From Fimenecus sp963624605 (GTDB lineage Bacteria > Bacillota > Clostridia > Oscillospirales > Acutalibacteraceae), in NCBI GenBank assembly GCA_963624605.1, contig CAVFQD010000001.1, positions 1-64,000 on the forward strand: a stretch of DNA of 64,000 bases, read 5' to 3'. Made by a program: the position numbers and the translations under genes. The notes beneath the pieces were generated by a model, which saw nothing but the letters and a program-made list of their open reading frames with translations, made no database searches and was not told the DNA's origin. Of this stretch, positions 7,754 to 15,938 are shown one piece after another. Every line of letters begins with the position of its first letter. Within the stretch, counting starts at the first letter, position 1.

Positions 7754-8425
7754 TTATCCTGCGTATTCGCCGTTGTAGCTTACGAGTACCGCATTCGACA
7801 CGCCTGAAATTTCGCTGAGCCTGTTTATAAAATCGGTATTGTCGTCCTTGAGCCTTATTTCAAGGTTCAGGTCAATTCTTCCGTTTTGAACGCTCTTGCT
7901 CTTTACGACATATTTTTTAACATTGCTTTTCAAAAATTCCGTAGCCTCTTTTTCTGCTTCGTTTCCCTCGCAGGAAAGAACGACAATGTACGGATTGAAA
8001 TGCGATTTTCTGTTTACGAACACGATAAGGATAACGCCGATTATCACGCTGCCGATGACCGCAAGCGGTATCATACCTGCCGCAAGTACTATGCCCACGG
8101 CGATAGACCAAAACAGGAAAGCGATGTCAAGCGGTTCTTTTATCGCCGTTCTGAAACGGACAATCGACAGTGCGCCGACCATACCGAGTGAAAGAACGAC
8201 GTTTGATGTAACCGCCAGAATTACGAGCGTGGTTATTACCGTGAGCGCAACAAGCGTTGTGCCGAAGCTTGACGAATACATCACGCCCTGATAGGTTTTT
8301 TTATAAACAAAGAAAATGAAAAGTCCTATACCGAACGCAAGCGCAAGGGCAATTACCATATCGAGTATGCTCACGCTTGTAATGTTCTCTAAAAAGCTTG
8401 ATTTGAAAATATCGTTGAAAGTCAT
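7754..8425 (-). CDS. DUF4956 membrane protein
   Basis: A 223-aa protein with about four transmembrane helices in the first 145 residues and a soluble C-terminal domain. The conserved segment G-M-V-G-A-L-S-I-V-R-F-R-T-A-I-K-E-P, at about residue 80, is the hallmark of DUF4956. The function of the family is unknown. It sits between VTC and CotH genes with 15- and 10-base gaps, each gap holding a ribosome site. This three-gene neighbourhood recurs in other Clostridia, so the protein may be a membrane partner for polyphosphate made by VTC. Confidence 0.9.
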   Translation of the reverse strand: MTFNDIFKSSFLENITSVSILDMVIALALAFGIGLFIFFVYKKTYQGVMYSSSFGTTLVALTVITTLVILAVTSNVVLSLGMVGALSIVRFRTAIKEPLDIAFLFWSIAVGIVLAAGMIPLAVIGSVIIGVILIVFVNRKSHFNPYIVVLSCEGNEAEKEATEFLKSNVKKYVVKSKSVQNGRIDLNLEIRLKDDNTDFINRLSEISGVSNAVLVSYNGEYAG

Positions 8426-8440
8426 AATGTTACTCCTTTA

Positions 8441-9112
8441 TCAGCCGTAAATTCTGCAAACGGCATATTTTGAAAATGCGCCCGACATACGCTCGGGCAG
8501 GGAAACGGCGTCTCTTACCGCGTCGGGAAGAAATTCATCCCATTTTACCTCTAAAATTATACTCTGCGTTCCCGTGTCAACCGTCTTGAAATCGGGCGAA
8601 AAAATATCGGTTCTGTCAAGTCCCGTTTTAATTCCGTAATCAAGCGTTACCCGAACATTGCCCGCAGGGAACACGAACGGCTCCCTTGTGTAATCGACAA
8701 CAGTTTTCGGGCGCAGACCCTCTGACAGGATTTTGGTGTAAAACTCCGTTATAAGCGGTTCTTCGGCGTTTTTCATCCAATTATAACTGCCTTTAAGGAT
8801 AAGCTCTGTCTGTTCTTCGGTTATCGGTGCGGACTGCTTTTTGCAAAGACCGTTTATCTTGCTCTTTTTTTCAAACCGCATAAAGCCCGTGTCGCCGTTA
8901 TAGCAGCGGATACGGAATTTTTCACGAATATTTACGCCGTCGATTTTTTCCCGTAACGCTTTGTCGGCAAGGTTGTCAAAATACAGACTTCTGATGTAAT
9001 ATCTGCCGTCAACCGTATGAGGGTCGGGGTACATAACCGCAGAGAGCCGTTGCCGCAGTGCGAGCATATCACCGTAGGAAATTTCATGCTTTACCTCGTG
9101 TCGGTAGTCCAT
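8441..9112 (-). CDS. VTC-domain polyphosphate polymerase
   Basis: A 223-aa VTC/CYTH-type tunnel protein. It shows R-H-E-V-K-H-E-I near the N-terminus, Y-x-I-R-S-L-Y-F-D near residue 45, basic strands K-F-R-I-R-C-Y and M-R-F-E-K-K-S, a later V-D-Y-T-R-E-P-F segment and a final L-E-V-K-W-D-E. The alternating basic and acidic strands form the phosphate tunnel in this family, which makes polyphosphate from ATP in yeast Vtc4. It has no transmembrane segment; membrane association would come through the adjacent DUF4956 protein. It is first in the minus-strand operon VTC-DUF4956-CotH. Confidence 0.88.
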   Translation of the reverse strand: MDYRHEVKHEISYGDMLALRQRLSAVMYPDPHTVDGRYYIRSLYFDNLADKALREKIDGVNIREKFRIRCYNGDTGFMRFEKKSKINGLCKKQSAPITEEQTELILKGSYNWMKNAEEPLITEFYTKILSEGLRPKTVVDYTREPFVFPAGNVRVTLDYGIKTGLDRTDIFSPDFKTVDTGTQSIILEVKWDEFLPDAVRDAVSLPERMSGAFSKYAVCRIYG

Positions 9113-9190
9113 AGACTTGCTCCTTTCTCTTTTTCTGCCGCTATTTTATAAAACGAAGATTGAAAAATAATTGAAAAAGGCAAAAAATAT

Positions 9191-9220
9191 CCCGTATCCG
9201 ATAATTAAGTCGGATACGGG
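9191..9220 (-). terminator. Terminator of nrdD-nrdG
   Basis: An 11-bp inverted repeat (CCCGTATCCGA / TCGGATACGGG) is followed on the minus strand by ATATTTTTT. It lies just after nrdG. Confidence 0.85.
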
Positions 9221-9230
9221 TAAATGTATT

Positions 9231-9776
9231 TTATTTTCCTGCAAGAGTTCGGTCGTTGTTCGGAAGAAGCGTAACCTCTCCGTTCTCACGGGTTTTGTTC
9301 ATATCGATAAGCCGTTGGTTTGACGAGCCTCTGAACTGCAAGGTCAGATCCTTTAATTCGTCAATATACTTTCCGTCAACAAGCACATCGATAAGCGACA
9401 GCATTTCGTCCGTGACTTCACATCTCGGGTGCGAGCCGTCGGTTTTAAGCATATCATAGGTGAAGCCTGTAAAGCACCAGATGTTCTTTTGCGGATAGGT
9501 CTTGCGCACCTTTTGCAGAAACGGTACCAATGCTCGCTGATTTTGCGGCTCCATAGGCTCTCCGCCGAGCAGAGTCAGACCGCTTATGTAATCGGGTTTG
9601 AGCATTGCAAGGAGCTTTTCTTCCGTTTGCTCGGTAAAGGGCTCGCCGAAGGAAAAATCCCAGGTCTGCGGCTGAAAGCAGTTTTCGCAACGGTTCGTGC
9701 AGCCCGAAACGAATAGCGTTATACGCACGCCTGTTCCGTTTGCAATATCGCAGTCTTTAATTGTGCTGTAATACAT
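9231..9776 (-). CDS. nrdG: Anaerobic ribonucleotide reductase activating protein
   Basis: A 181-aa radical SAM enzyme that generates the glycyl radical on NrdD. The Fe4S4 motif C-x3-C-x2-C is present as CTNRCENC at about residues 26-33, after V-R-I-T-L-F-V-S-G. The L-L-G-G-E-P motif for SAM binding is near residue 95. It follows nrdD with a nine-base gap containing AAGGAG, so the pair is one operon. Activity requires strictly anaerobic cytosol. Confidence 0.96.
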   Translation of the reverse strand: MYYSTIKDCDIANGTGVRITLFVSGCTNRCENCFQPQTWDFSFGEPFTEQTEEKLLAMLKPDYISGLTLLGGEPMEPQNQRALVPFLQKVRKTYPQKNIWCFTGFTYDMLKTDGSHPRCEVTDEMLSLIDVLVDGKYIDELKDLTLQFRGSSNQRLIDMNKTRENGEVTLLPNNDRTLAGK

Positions 9777-9785
9777 AAGGTCTCC

Positions 9786-11984
9786 TTATAAGTGAAGCAC
9801 TCTGTCGCGGATTTCCTGCGTTCTGCCCTGATTCCAGAACTGAGTGCCGATATAACCGCAGGTGCGCCTTGCGACATTCATCTTGTCCTGGTCGGTGTTG
9901 CCGCAGTTGGGGCATTTCCAAATAAGCTTGCCCTCTTCCTCGACAATCTCAATCTCGCCGTCCCAACCGCATTCCTGACAGTAGTCGCTCTTGGTGTTGA
10001 GCTCGGCATAGATAATGTTGTCATAAATAAATTTCATAACCGAAAGCACGGCGTCAATATTGTCCTGCATATCGGGCACCTCGACATAGCTTATTGCACC
10101 GCCGGGTGACAACTGCTGGAACTGAGATTCAAATTTCAGCTTATCAAAAGCGGAGATGTTCTCCGAAACATGGACATGATAGCTGTTTGTGATATATCCC
10201 TTGTCCGTGATACCCTCAATTATGCCGAAACGGCGCTGAAGGCATTTTGCGAACTTGTAGGTTGTCGATTCAAGCGGGGTGCCGTAGAGCGAATAGTCAA
10301 TGTTCTCCGCTTTTTTCCACTCGGTGCACTTGTCGTTCATCTTCTGCATAACAGAGAGAGCGAACGGGGTAGCCTCGGGGTCGGTGTGGCTCTTGCCGGT
10401 CATATATTTAACGCACTCGTAAAGTCCTGCATAGCCGAGTGAAATCGTTGAATATCCGTTGAAAAGGAGCTTGTCGATTGTCTCGCCCTTTTTAAGGCGT
10501 GCCAACGCACCGTACTGCCAAAGAATCGGAGCGACATCCGACGGCGTACCGAGAAGTCTCTCGTGTCTGCAACGCAGTGCTCTGTGACAGAGCTCAAGTC
10601 TTTCGTCAAATATGCTCCAGAACTTTTCCGTGTTGCCGCCCGAGGAGAGCGCAACATCGGGGAGATTTATTGTAACAACGCCCTGATTAAATCTGCCGTA
10701 GTATTTGTGCTTGCCGGGTTCGTAATTGCCTGCGTTTGCAATATTGCCGATGCCGTTGTCGGTGAATCTGTCGGGAGTTAAAAAGCTGCGGCAGCCCATA
10801 CAGGTGTAAACATCTCCCTTTAATTCAAGCATCTTCTTTTCGGAAATGTAGTCGGGAACCATTCTCTTTGCCGTACATTCAGCCGCAAGCTTTGTAAGGT
10901 ACCAATATTTTGAGCCCTCAGTGATGTTGTCCTCCTCGAGGGTGTAGATGAGCTTCGGGAAAGCGGGGGTTACATAAACTCCCTTTTCGTTCTTGACGCC
11001 CAAAATTCTCTGCTTGAGCATTTCTTCTATAATAAGCGCAAGGTCAGCCTTTTCCTGCTCGTTTTTAGCCTCGTTAAGATACATAAATACAGTTATGAAA
11101 GGAGCCTGTCCGTTTGTTGTGAGAAGCGTAACAACCTGATACTGAATTGTCTGTACGCCCCGTCTTATTTCATCGCGAACTCTGAGCTCTACAAGCTCGT
11201 TAAGCTTTTCCTCGCTTGTATCAATATCGAGAGCCGACATTTCGCCCTCTACGATTTTACGGAATTTCTTACGGCTTACATCGACGAACGGAGCTAAATG
11301 TGTAAGCGTTATTGACTGACCGCCGTACTGGTTTGAAGCAACCTGTGCGATTATCTGCGTAGCGATATTGCAAGCGGTCGAAAAGCTGTGCGGACGCTCG
11401 ATAAGCGTGCCCGTTATAACGGTGCCGTTCTGAAGCATATCTTCAAGGTTTACAAGATCACAGTTGTGCATATGCTGTGCAAAATAATCTGCGTCATGGA
11501 AATGAATTATGCCCTGATTGTGAGCGTCAACGATTTCCTGCGGCAAAAGGATACGCTCTGTAAGGTCTTTTGAGACCTCACCCGCCATATAGTCTCTCTG
11601 TGTGGAGTTGACGATCGGGTTTTTGTTTGAGTTCTCCTGCTTAGCCTCCTCGTTGTTACACTCGATAAGGCTCATAATTTTCTCATCGGTAGTGTTTGCC
11701 TGTCTGACAAGGCTTCTTGTATAACGGTAGGTAATGTAGCTTTTGGCAACCTCGTATGCGCCGTGAGCCATAATCTGATACTCTACCATATCCTGAATTT
11801 CCTCGACCGATGGGGAACGGTTCATTTTAACGCACGAAAATTCAACGCTCTCCGCAATCCTCTCAATCTGGGTTGCGGTCATACGCTCGTCTTCGTTTAC
11901 GCTTTCGTTTGCCTTTGTTATGGCTGCGGCGATTTTGTCAATGTCAAAAATAACCTCCGCACCGTTACGCTTTAATACTTTCAT
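9786..11984 (-). CDS. nrdD: Anaerobic ribonucleoside-triphosphate reductase
   Basis: Class III reductase of 732 aa. Residues 1-95 form an ATP cone, the allosteric activity site. The large barrel follows. A four-Cys zinc site lies near the end (C-x2-C and C-x2-C around CQECGW and CPNCGN), and the glycyl-radical loop R-x-T-C-G-Y-I-G is about 25 residues from the C-terminus. A GTG-led reading adds three residues, but AAGGAG is best spaced from the ATG at 11984. Two NrdR-like boxes lie upstream. This enzyme makes dNTPs without oxygen and supports an anaerobic lifestyle. Confidence 0.97.
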   Translation of the reverse strand: MKVLKRNGAEVIFDIDKIAAAITKANESVNEDERMTATQIERIAESVEFSCVKMNRSPSVEEIQDMVEYQIMAHGAYEVAKSYITYRYTRSLVRQANTTDEKIMSLIECNNEEAKQENSNKNPIVNSTQRDYMAGEVSKDLTERILLPQEIVDAHNQGIIHFHDADYFAQHMHNCDLVNLEDMLQNGTVITGTLIERPHSFSTACNIATQIIAQVASNQYGGQSITLTHLAPFVDVSRKKFRKIVEGEMSALDIDTSEEKLNELVELRVRDEIRRGVQTIQYQVVTLLTTNGQAPFITVFMYLNEAKNEQEKADLALIIEEMLKQRILGVKNEKGVYVTPAFPKLIYTLEEDNITEGSKYWYLTKLAAECTAKRMVPDYISEKKMLELKGDVYTCMGCRSFLTPDRFTDNGIGNIANAGNYEPGKHKYYGRFNQGVVTINLPDVALSSGGNTEKFWSIFDERLELCHRALRCRHERLLGTPSDVAPILWQYGALARLKKGETIDKLLFNGYSTISLGYAGLYECVKYMTGKSHTDPEATPFALSVMQKMNDKCTEWKKAENIDYSLYGTPLESTTYKFAKCLQRRFGIIEGITDKGYITNSYHVHVSENISAFDKLKFESQFQQLSPGGAISYVEVPDMQDNIDAVLSVMKFIYDNIIYAELNTKSDYCQECGWDGEIEIVEEEGKLIWKCPNCGNTDQDKMNVARRTCGYIGTQFWNQGRTQEIRDRVLHL

Positions 11985-12060
11985 CCTTCCCACTCCTTCA
12001 TTATCTTGTATATCTCTAACTGAAAAATGTTCATGTTGCGCGATTTGAATAGATTATATC

Positions 12061-12118
12061 ACACTATATATAGTTTTTCAATAGCTATTTTTCGATTTTT
12101 TTACCTAAATATAGTGCT
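12061..12118 (-). promoter_or_regulatory. Pair of NrdR-like boxes upstream of nrdD
   Basis: ACACTATATATAGTTT (12061-12076) and ACCTAAATATAGTGCT (12103-12118) both resemble the NrdR consensus acaCwAtATaTwGtgt. Their starts are 42 bp apart, about four helical turns, which would place them on one DNA face. NrdR represses ribonucleotide reductase genes when dATP is high. No nrdR gene is in the window. Confidence 0.75.
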
Positions 12119-12196
12119 TTCCTCGCTAAAGCACGCAATATCGGTCTGCGCGGGGCGTTTTTGCGCCGCATTTTTTTAGAAATTAAAAAATGAAGC

Positions 12197-12313
12197 TTGA
12201 AAAAAACTTCTTATTCTATCGCTATGACGGCGATTACGGTTGCAACGCTGTTTGTGATTAAAGAATGTTGCAAAGGACAAGGGCACTGTAAAGGCGGAAA
12301 AACAGATAAATAA
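12197..12313 (+). CDS. Small cysteine-rich membrane peptide (candidate)
   Basis: A 38-codon ORF starting at TTG reads as one hydrophobic helix (about residues 6-21, S-I-A-M-T-A-I-T-V-A-T-L-F-V-I) followed by K-E-C-C-K-G-Q-G-H-C-K-G-G-K. The single helix with a Cys/Gly/Lys tail looks like a genuine tiny membrane protein rather than chance. The ribosome site is weak (AAATGAAG), and an internal ATG at codon 11 is an alternative. It lies on the strand opposite its neighbours and ends at a hairpin terminator. I do not recognise the family. Confidence 0.4.
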   Translation: MKKTSYSIAMTAITVATLFVIKECCKGQGHCKGGKTDK

Positions 12314-12323
12314 AGGAACAATA

Positions 12324-12345
12324 AAAGCGAGCCGAGGCTCGCTTT
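12324..12345. terminator. Bidirectional terminator for small ORF and pfkB
   Basis: A 10-bp perfect stem (AAAGCGAGCC, loop GA). TTTTATTG follows on the minus strand after the PfkB gene, and TTTCTGTT follows on the plus strand after the small ORF. Confidence 0.75.
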
Positions 12346-12365
12346 CTGTTGAGCTTATTCTCTTT

Positions 12366-13268
12366 TTATCTGTATTCCTTGAGCTTTTCAAGCAGTTCGT
12401 TTTCCTTAAAATATTCGGTAAGACAGCCTACGCCAGTAACGCATTTTCCGCCCGTGAGATTGCCGAGGGTTATGCAGTCTTTGAAAGAATAATCATAAAA
12501 AAGTCCATACATAAGCCCCGCAAGGAAAGCGTCGCCCGCGCCGGTCGAATCCACTCTGACAAATTCGTCAATGCTCGGCACTGTGAATATTTCGCCGTTT
12601 TCCATACCCATACAGCCGTCTTTATCAAGCTTTACAATCGGCTTTTCAAAGTATTGGGAAAGGAATTTAATCGCCTCTCTCGGGTCGTTCTTACCTGTAA
12701 TTTTTGCCGCTTCTTTTTGGTTCGGTGTGTAGTAGTCGGCAAGCTCGATATAATCCCTGTACATCTCAAAGTTCATATCGTCCGAATATCCCGTGTCGAG
12801 CACAAGCAGCGTACCCTCTTCCTTGAGCTTTCTATATACCTCAAGACAGCCGTTTTGTATTTCGACTATTTTTGCGCCCGTGCTTGATTTGTATATTCTT
12901 TCAAGCTCATAATCGTTGTATTCAGGCTCGGGACCGTAGGTTACAAAGGTTCTGTCCTCGGGCGTTATCATAGCCGAGGTTATGTTGAGCGGCAAACTGC
13001 CGTTACCTGTGTAAAGGTTTTCAACTTGACAGCCGTTTTTTGTGAATTCACTCATACAAAAAGCGGAGAACATATCATCCGACAGCCAAGTAGATATTTT
13101 TGTCGGTATGCCGAGCCTCGCAATGTTTATCATGGTGCCGGGTACGCCGCCTCCGAGCTTTAAGGCAAAGCCCTCGGAGTATAATTCCTCTCCGACATCG
13201 GGAAGCCTTGCGAGCCCCGCATATAAAATGTCCGTGTTTGTTTTTCCGTTTCCTGCAATAAATGACAT
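12366..13268 (-). CDS. PfkB-family carbohydrate kinase
   Basis: A 300-aa ribokinase-fold sugar or nucleoside kinase. The N-terminal G-G-V-P-G-T-M-I-N-I-A motif (about residue 40) and the C-terminal G-A-G-D-A-F-L-A-G-L signature (catalytic Asp, about residue 245) are both intact. The exact sugar is not predictable. Its ATG overlaps the stop of the upstream alcohol dehydrogenase gene (TGATG), so the two are translationally coupled and probably act in one catabolic route in which a sugar or sugar alcohol is oxidised and phosphorylated. Confidence 0.9.
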   Translation of the reverse strand: MSFIAGNGKTNTDILYAGLARLPDVGEELYSEGFALKLGGGVPGTMINIARLGIPTKISTWLSDDMFSAFCMSEFTKNGCQVENLYTGNGSLPLNITSAMITPEDRTFVTYGPEPEYNDYELERIYKSSTGAKIVEIQNGCLEVYRKLKEEGTLLVLDTGYSDDMNFEMYRDYIELADYYTPNQKEAAKITGKNDPREAIKFLSQYFEKPIVKLDKDGCMGMENGEIFTVPSIDEFVRVDSTGAGDAFLAGLMYGLFYDYSFKDCITLGNLTGGKCVTGVGCLTEYFKENELLEKLKEYR

Positions 13269-14395
13269 CAGTTTTCCTCACATTCGTTTTTTAAGAAAAG
13301 CTCCGAGAGAACGGCTTTTGCATCAGCCGCCGAAAATCCGCCCGGAGAGTTTATAAAGTTTTTAACGCTTTGCCAGCGCTCACAGTAGTCGTCTATCTGC
13401 TCTTTCGTCATTGAAATATCCTTTATATCGACAATTGAGAACACCGTGCGCTCAAACTCGGGATAATTCATATTTATCATTGAAAGGAATTCCGTTGCCT
13501 CGGTGTTTTTATATTCAAGCGCGCGCTTTATAAACGACGGCAGGAACACAGCGCAGGCTTTGCCGTGCGGTAAGCCGTAATCCTCCGTAAGCGTGTAGCC
13601 GAGGGTATGCGGATAACAAGTGCCCGTGGAATTTATTGCAAGCCCCGCAAAAAGTGAGCAGGAGTACAGCTCGTCCCTTATTGCCTTGTCGGGCAATTCG
13701 TTTGAAGCGTGCATTTCGGTTATTGCCTTCCACAACGGGGAAACGGCACGCACGGAGCACATTTTCGATTGCTCACCTGCCTTGTTTGAGAGCAGACTTT
13801 CCACGGCGTGGCAGAAAGCGTCGATTGCCGTAGAAAGCGTAACCTCCATAGGCATTGAATAGGTGTACTTCGGGTCTGCAAAGGCAACCCTTGCATAATA
13901 ATTCTCTCCGCTGACGCTCTTTTTCCTGCCGCTCTCGTTTGTGAGCACCGAAACTCCTGTGACCTCACTGCCCGTGCCGGAGGTTGTGCCCACAAGAATT
14001 ACGGGCAGTGGAGGAAGCATAGACTCGCCCGAGTATATGCCGTCTGCCGACAGAAATTTGTTTGAAGCATAGACTGCTATTGCTTTTGCGGCGTCAAGCT
14101 GACTGCCTCCGCCGATACCTATTATATATTCAACGCCGAAATCCCGTGCAACCTGACCTGCGTTACGGCAGTCGACGGTACGGGGGTTCTGTGTTACCGA
14201 GTCGAAAACCGTGTATTCGACCTCACATTCCTTTAATACCTTTTCAATGTCCGCAAGCGCACCGCTTGAAGCAGACGAGCTCTTGCCGCATACTATAAGG
14301 CACTTTGAGCCGTACTTTTTGAACACATCGCTGTGCTCAAATACAGCGTCTCTGCCTGAAAGCACCCGAACGGGCATATAGTAATCAGACAACAT
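13268..14395 (-). CDS. Iron-containing alcohol dehydrogenase
   Basis: A 375-aa group III dehydrogenase. The NAD(P) motif G-I-G-G-G-S-Q-L-D is near residue 96, and T-T-S-G-T-G-S-E-V-T follows. Probable metal ligands are D and H in A-I-D-A-F-C-H (about residues 185-191), H in Y-P-H-T-L-G-Y and H in G-L-P-H-G-K. The substrate is unknown. It is the first gene of an operon with the PfkB kinase and has its own promoter. GAGGTGAG precedes the ATG. Confidence 0.92.
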   Translation of the reverse strand: MLSDYYMPVRVLSGRDAVFEHSDVFKKYGSKCLIVCGKSSSASSGALADIEKVLKECEVEYTVFDSVTQNPRTVDCRNAGQVARDFGVEYIIGIGGGSQLDAAKAIAVYASNKFLSADGIYSGESMLPPLPVILVGTTSGTGSEVTGVSVLTNESGRKKSVSGENYYARVAFADPKYTYSMPMEVTLSTAIDAFCHAVESLLSNKAGEQSKMCSVRAVSPLWKAITEMHASNELPDKAIRDELYSCSLFAGLAINSTGTCYPHTLGYTLTEDYGLPHGKACAVFLPSFIKRALEYKNTEATEFLSMINMNYPEFERTVFSIVDIKDISMTKEQIDDYCERWQSVKNFINSPGGFSAADAKAVLSELFLKNECEEN

Positions 14396-14413
14396 AATCT
14401 CACCTCATATAAA

Positions 14414-14442
14414 TTTTAACACAAAAAGGAATAACTGTTCAA
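14414..14442 (-). promoter_or_regulatory. Promoter of alcohol dehydrogenase-pfkB operon
   Basis: On the minus strand TTGAAC, a 17-bp spacer and TTAAAA lie 19 bases before the alcohol dehydrogenase ATG. The match to the housekeeping sigma consensus is good. Confidence 0.6.
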
Positions 14443-14473
14443 TACATTATTATTGTTATTTATATAACAATTC

Positions 14474-14502
14474 TTGAACTTTTGTCAAATTTATAATATA
14501 AT
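14474..14502 (+). promoter_or_regulatory. Promoter of apbE-rnf operon
   Basis: TTGAAC (14474-14479), a 17-bp spacer and TATAAT (14497-14502) lie about 40 bases before the apbE start. No attenuator is seen between promoter and gene. Confidence 0.75.
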
Positions 14503-14541
14503 CTAATTCAATATATAACTTGTCGAAAAGCGGGTGTGCGT

Positions 14542-15570
14542 ATGAAGATAAAGAGAATTTCAGTTTTCCTTATCCTTTTTGCAATTACATTCGCTTTTTC
14601 TTCTTGCTCGGGAAAAGGCAAAACGCAGGAGGCTTCCTCGTTTGCAATGGGCAGCGTGGTAAGCGTCAAGACCTATTGCTCCGACTCCGAGGAGGGGCAG
14701 AGCGTGTGCTCCGATATTACGGATGAAATTTCTCGGACGGATAAGCTTCTCTCAAAAAATGACGAAACTGCAGAGCTTTATTCGGTCAATAAAAGCCTCT
14801 CGGACGGCGTAACGGTGAGCCGTGAGCTTTTTGATGTGCTTGAAAGCTCAAAGGAGATTTTTTCTCTTTCCGGAAAGAAAGCGGCTGTAACCTCGGGTGC
14901 GCTGACCGAGCTGTGGGGCTTTGATACTGATAATTTCAATGTTCCGAGCGACAGCGATATAAAATCGGCGGTTGCATTGTGCGATGACTCAACTCTTTTG
15001 CTTGACAGAAGCACGCTTACGGTAAAAGCGGCGCAGGGGCAGATTTTGAACCTCGGTGCGGTCGGTAAGGGTGCGGCTTGCGACAAAGCGGTGGATATTC
15101 TGCTCTCGCACGAGGAAATCGGCGGTGCGGTGGTGTCTGTCGGCGGAAGCCTTGCGCTTTACGGTTCGCCGTCCGGCAAGGATAATTTCACAATCGGTAT
15201 CCGTAATCCGTTCGGCGATGTCAACGACACATTTGCAACCCTTTCGCTCTCGTCCTGCTTTGTTTCCACCTCGGGAAGCTACGAAAAAACCTTTGAGAAA
15301 GACGGAGTAACATATCATCATCTTCTTAACCTTACAACGGGCGAGCCTGCGGACAACGGGCTGTGCTCGGTAACCGTTGTGGCACATTCCGGTCTTGAGA
15401 GCGACGCTCTTTCAACCGTTTGTTTTATTGTCGGCGAAGCGGCTTCGTACCCTATATTGCAGAAGTATAACGCAAGCGCCGTGTTTGTGTATTCGGACAA
15501 AACCGTCAGCATTTCGGACGGGCTCAAGGACTCTTTCACCCTGACAAACAGCGATTTTACGGTGGAATGA
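14542..15570 (+). CDS. apbE: FAD:protein FMN transferase (lipoprotein)
   Basis: A 342-aa membrane-anchored flavin transferase. The signal peptide ends in lipobox F-S-S-C (Cys near residue 19). Family motifs include S-F-A-M-G-S-V-V-S near residue 33, L-N-L-G-A-V-G-K-G-A near residue 171, and H-H-L-L-N-L-T-T-G-E-P near residue 255. It transfers FMN onto Ser/Thr of RnfD and RnfG, both encoded just downstream with intact acceptor motifs, so the context strongly supports the role. A GTG two codons upstream is possible; I chose the ATG at 14542. Confidence 0.93.
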   Translation: MKIKRISVFLILFAITFAFSSCSGKGKTQEASSFAMGSVVSVKTYCSDSEEGQSVCSDITDEISRTDKLLSKNDETAELYSVNKSLSDGVTVSRELFDVLESSKEIFSLSGKKAAVTSGALTELWGFDTDNFNVPSDSDIKSAVALCDDSTLLLDRSTLTVKAAQGQILNLGAVGKGAACDKAVDILLSHEEIGGAVVSVGGSLALYGSPSGKDNFTIGIRNPFGDVNDTFATLSLSSCFVSTSGSYEKTFEKDGVTYHHLLNLTTGEPADNGLCSVTVVAHSGLESDALSTVCFIVGEAASYPILQKYNASAVFVYSDKTVSISDGLKDSFTLTNSDFTVE

Positions 15571-15571
15571 T

Positions 15572-15937
15572 ATGAAAAGGAAGCTTGTTTTTCGCCGTGA
15601 TTTGATACTGTTTGCGGTAATAGGCGTGCTCATAATTTTGTCCGTTTTAATCCCTAAAATCAAAGACGCGGGAGAAAAATACGCCGTTGTAACCGTTGAC
15701 GGGGAGACCGTGTACCGTGAAAGACTCTCGGCGGATAACGAAATAACGCTTGAAAACGGCATAAAAATAAAAGTCGAAAACGGCGAAGCGTATTTTCTCG
15801 AAAGCGGCTGTAAGGACAAAACCTGTATAAAAAGCGGCAAGCTAAAAAACACGGGCGATGTTGCGGCGTGTCTGCCGAATAAAACGGTGCTTACGGTAAA
15901 GGGAGAAAAGTCGGCATTTGACGCCGTGACCTACTGA
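15572..15937 (+). CDS. NusG domain II-containing protein
   Basis: A 121-aa protein with one N-terminal transmembrane helix (about residues 9-27) and an extracytoplasmic NusG-II-type beta domain. A conserved C-K-D-K-T-C-I-K-S-G motif (about residues 80-89) is present. Genes of this family recur beside apbE and rnf genes in Clostridia. Their role is unclear; delivery or stabilisation of the flavinylated complex is one possibility. It starts two bases after apbE. Confidence 0.85.
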   Translation: MKRKLVFRRDLILFAVIGVLIILSVLIPKIKDAGEKYAVVTVDGETVYRERLSADNEITLENGIKIKVENGEAYFLESGCKDKTCIKSGKLKNTGDVAACLPNKTVLTVKGEKSAFDAVTY

Positions 15938-15938
15938 T

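Noticed and set aside
12148..12177. Terminator-like GC hairpin with a T-run before the tiny ORF
   Set aside because: The arms pair poorly (mismatches and bulges), so I did not list it as a feature.
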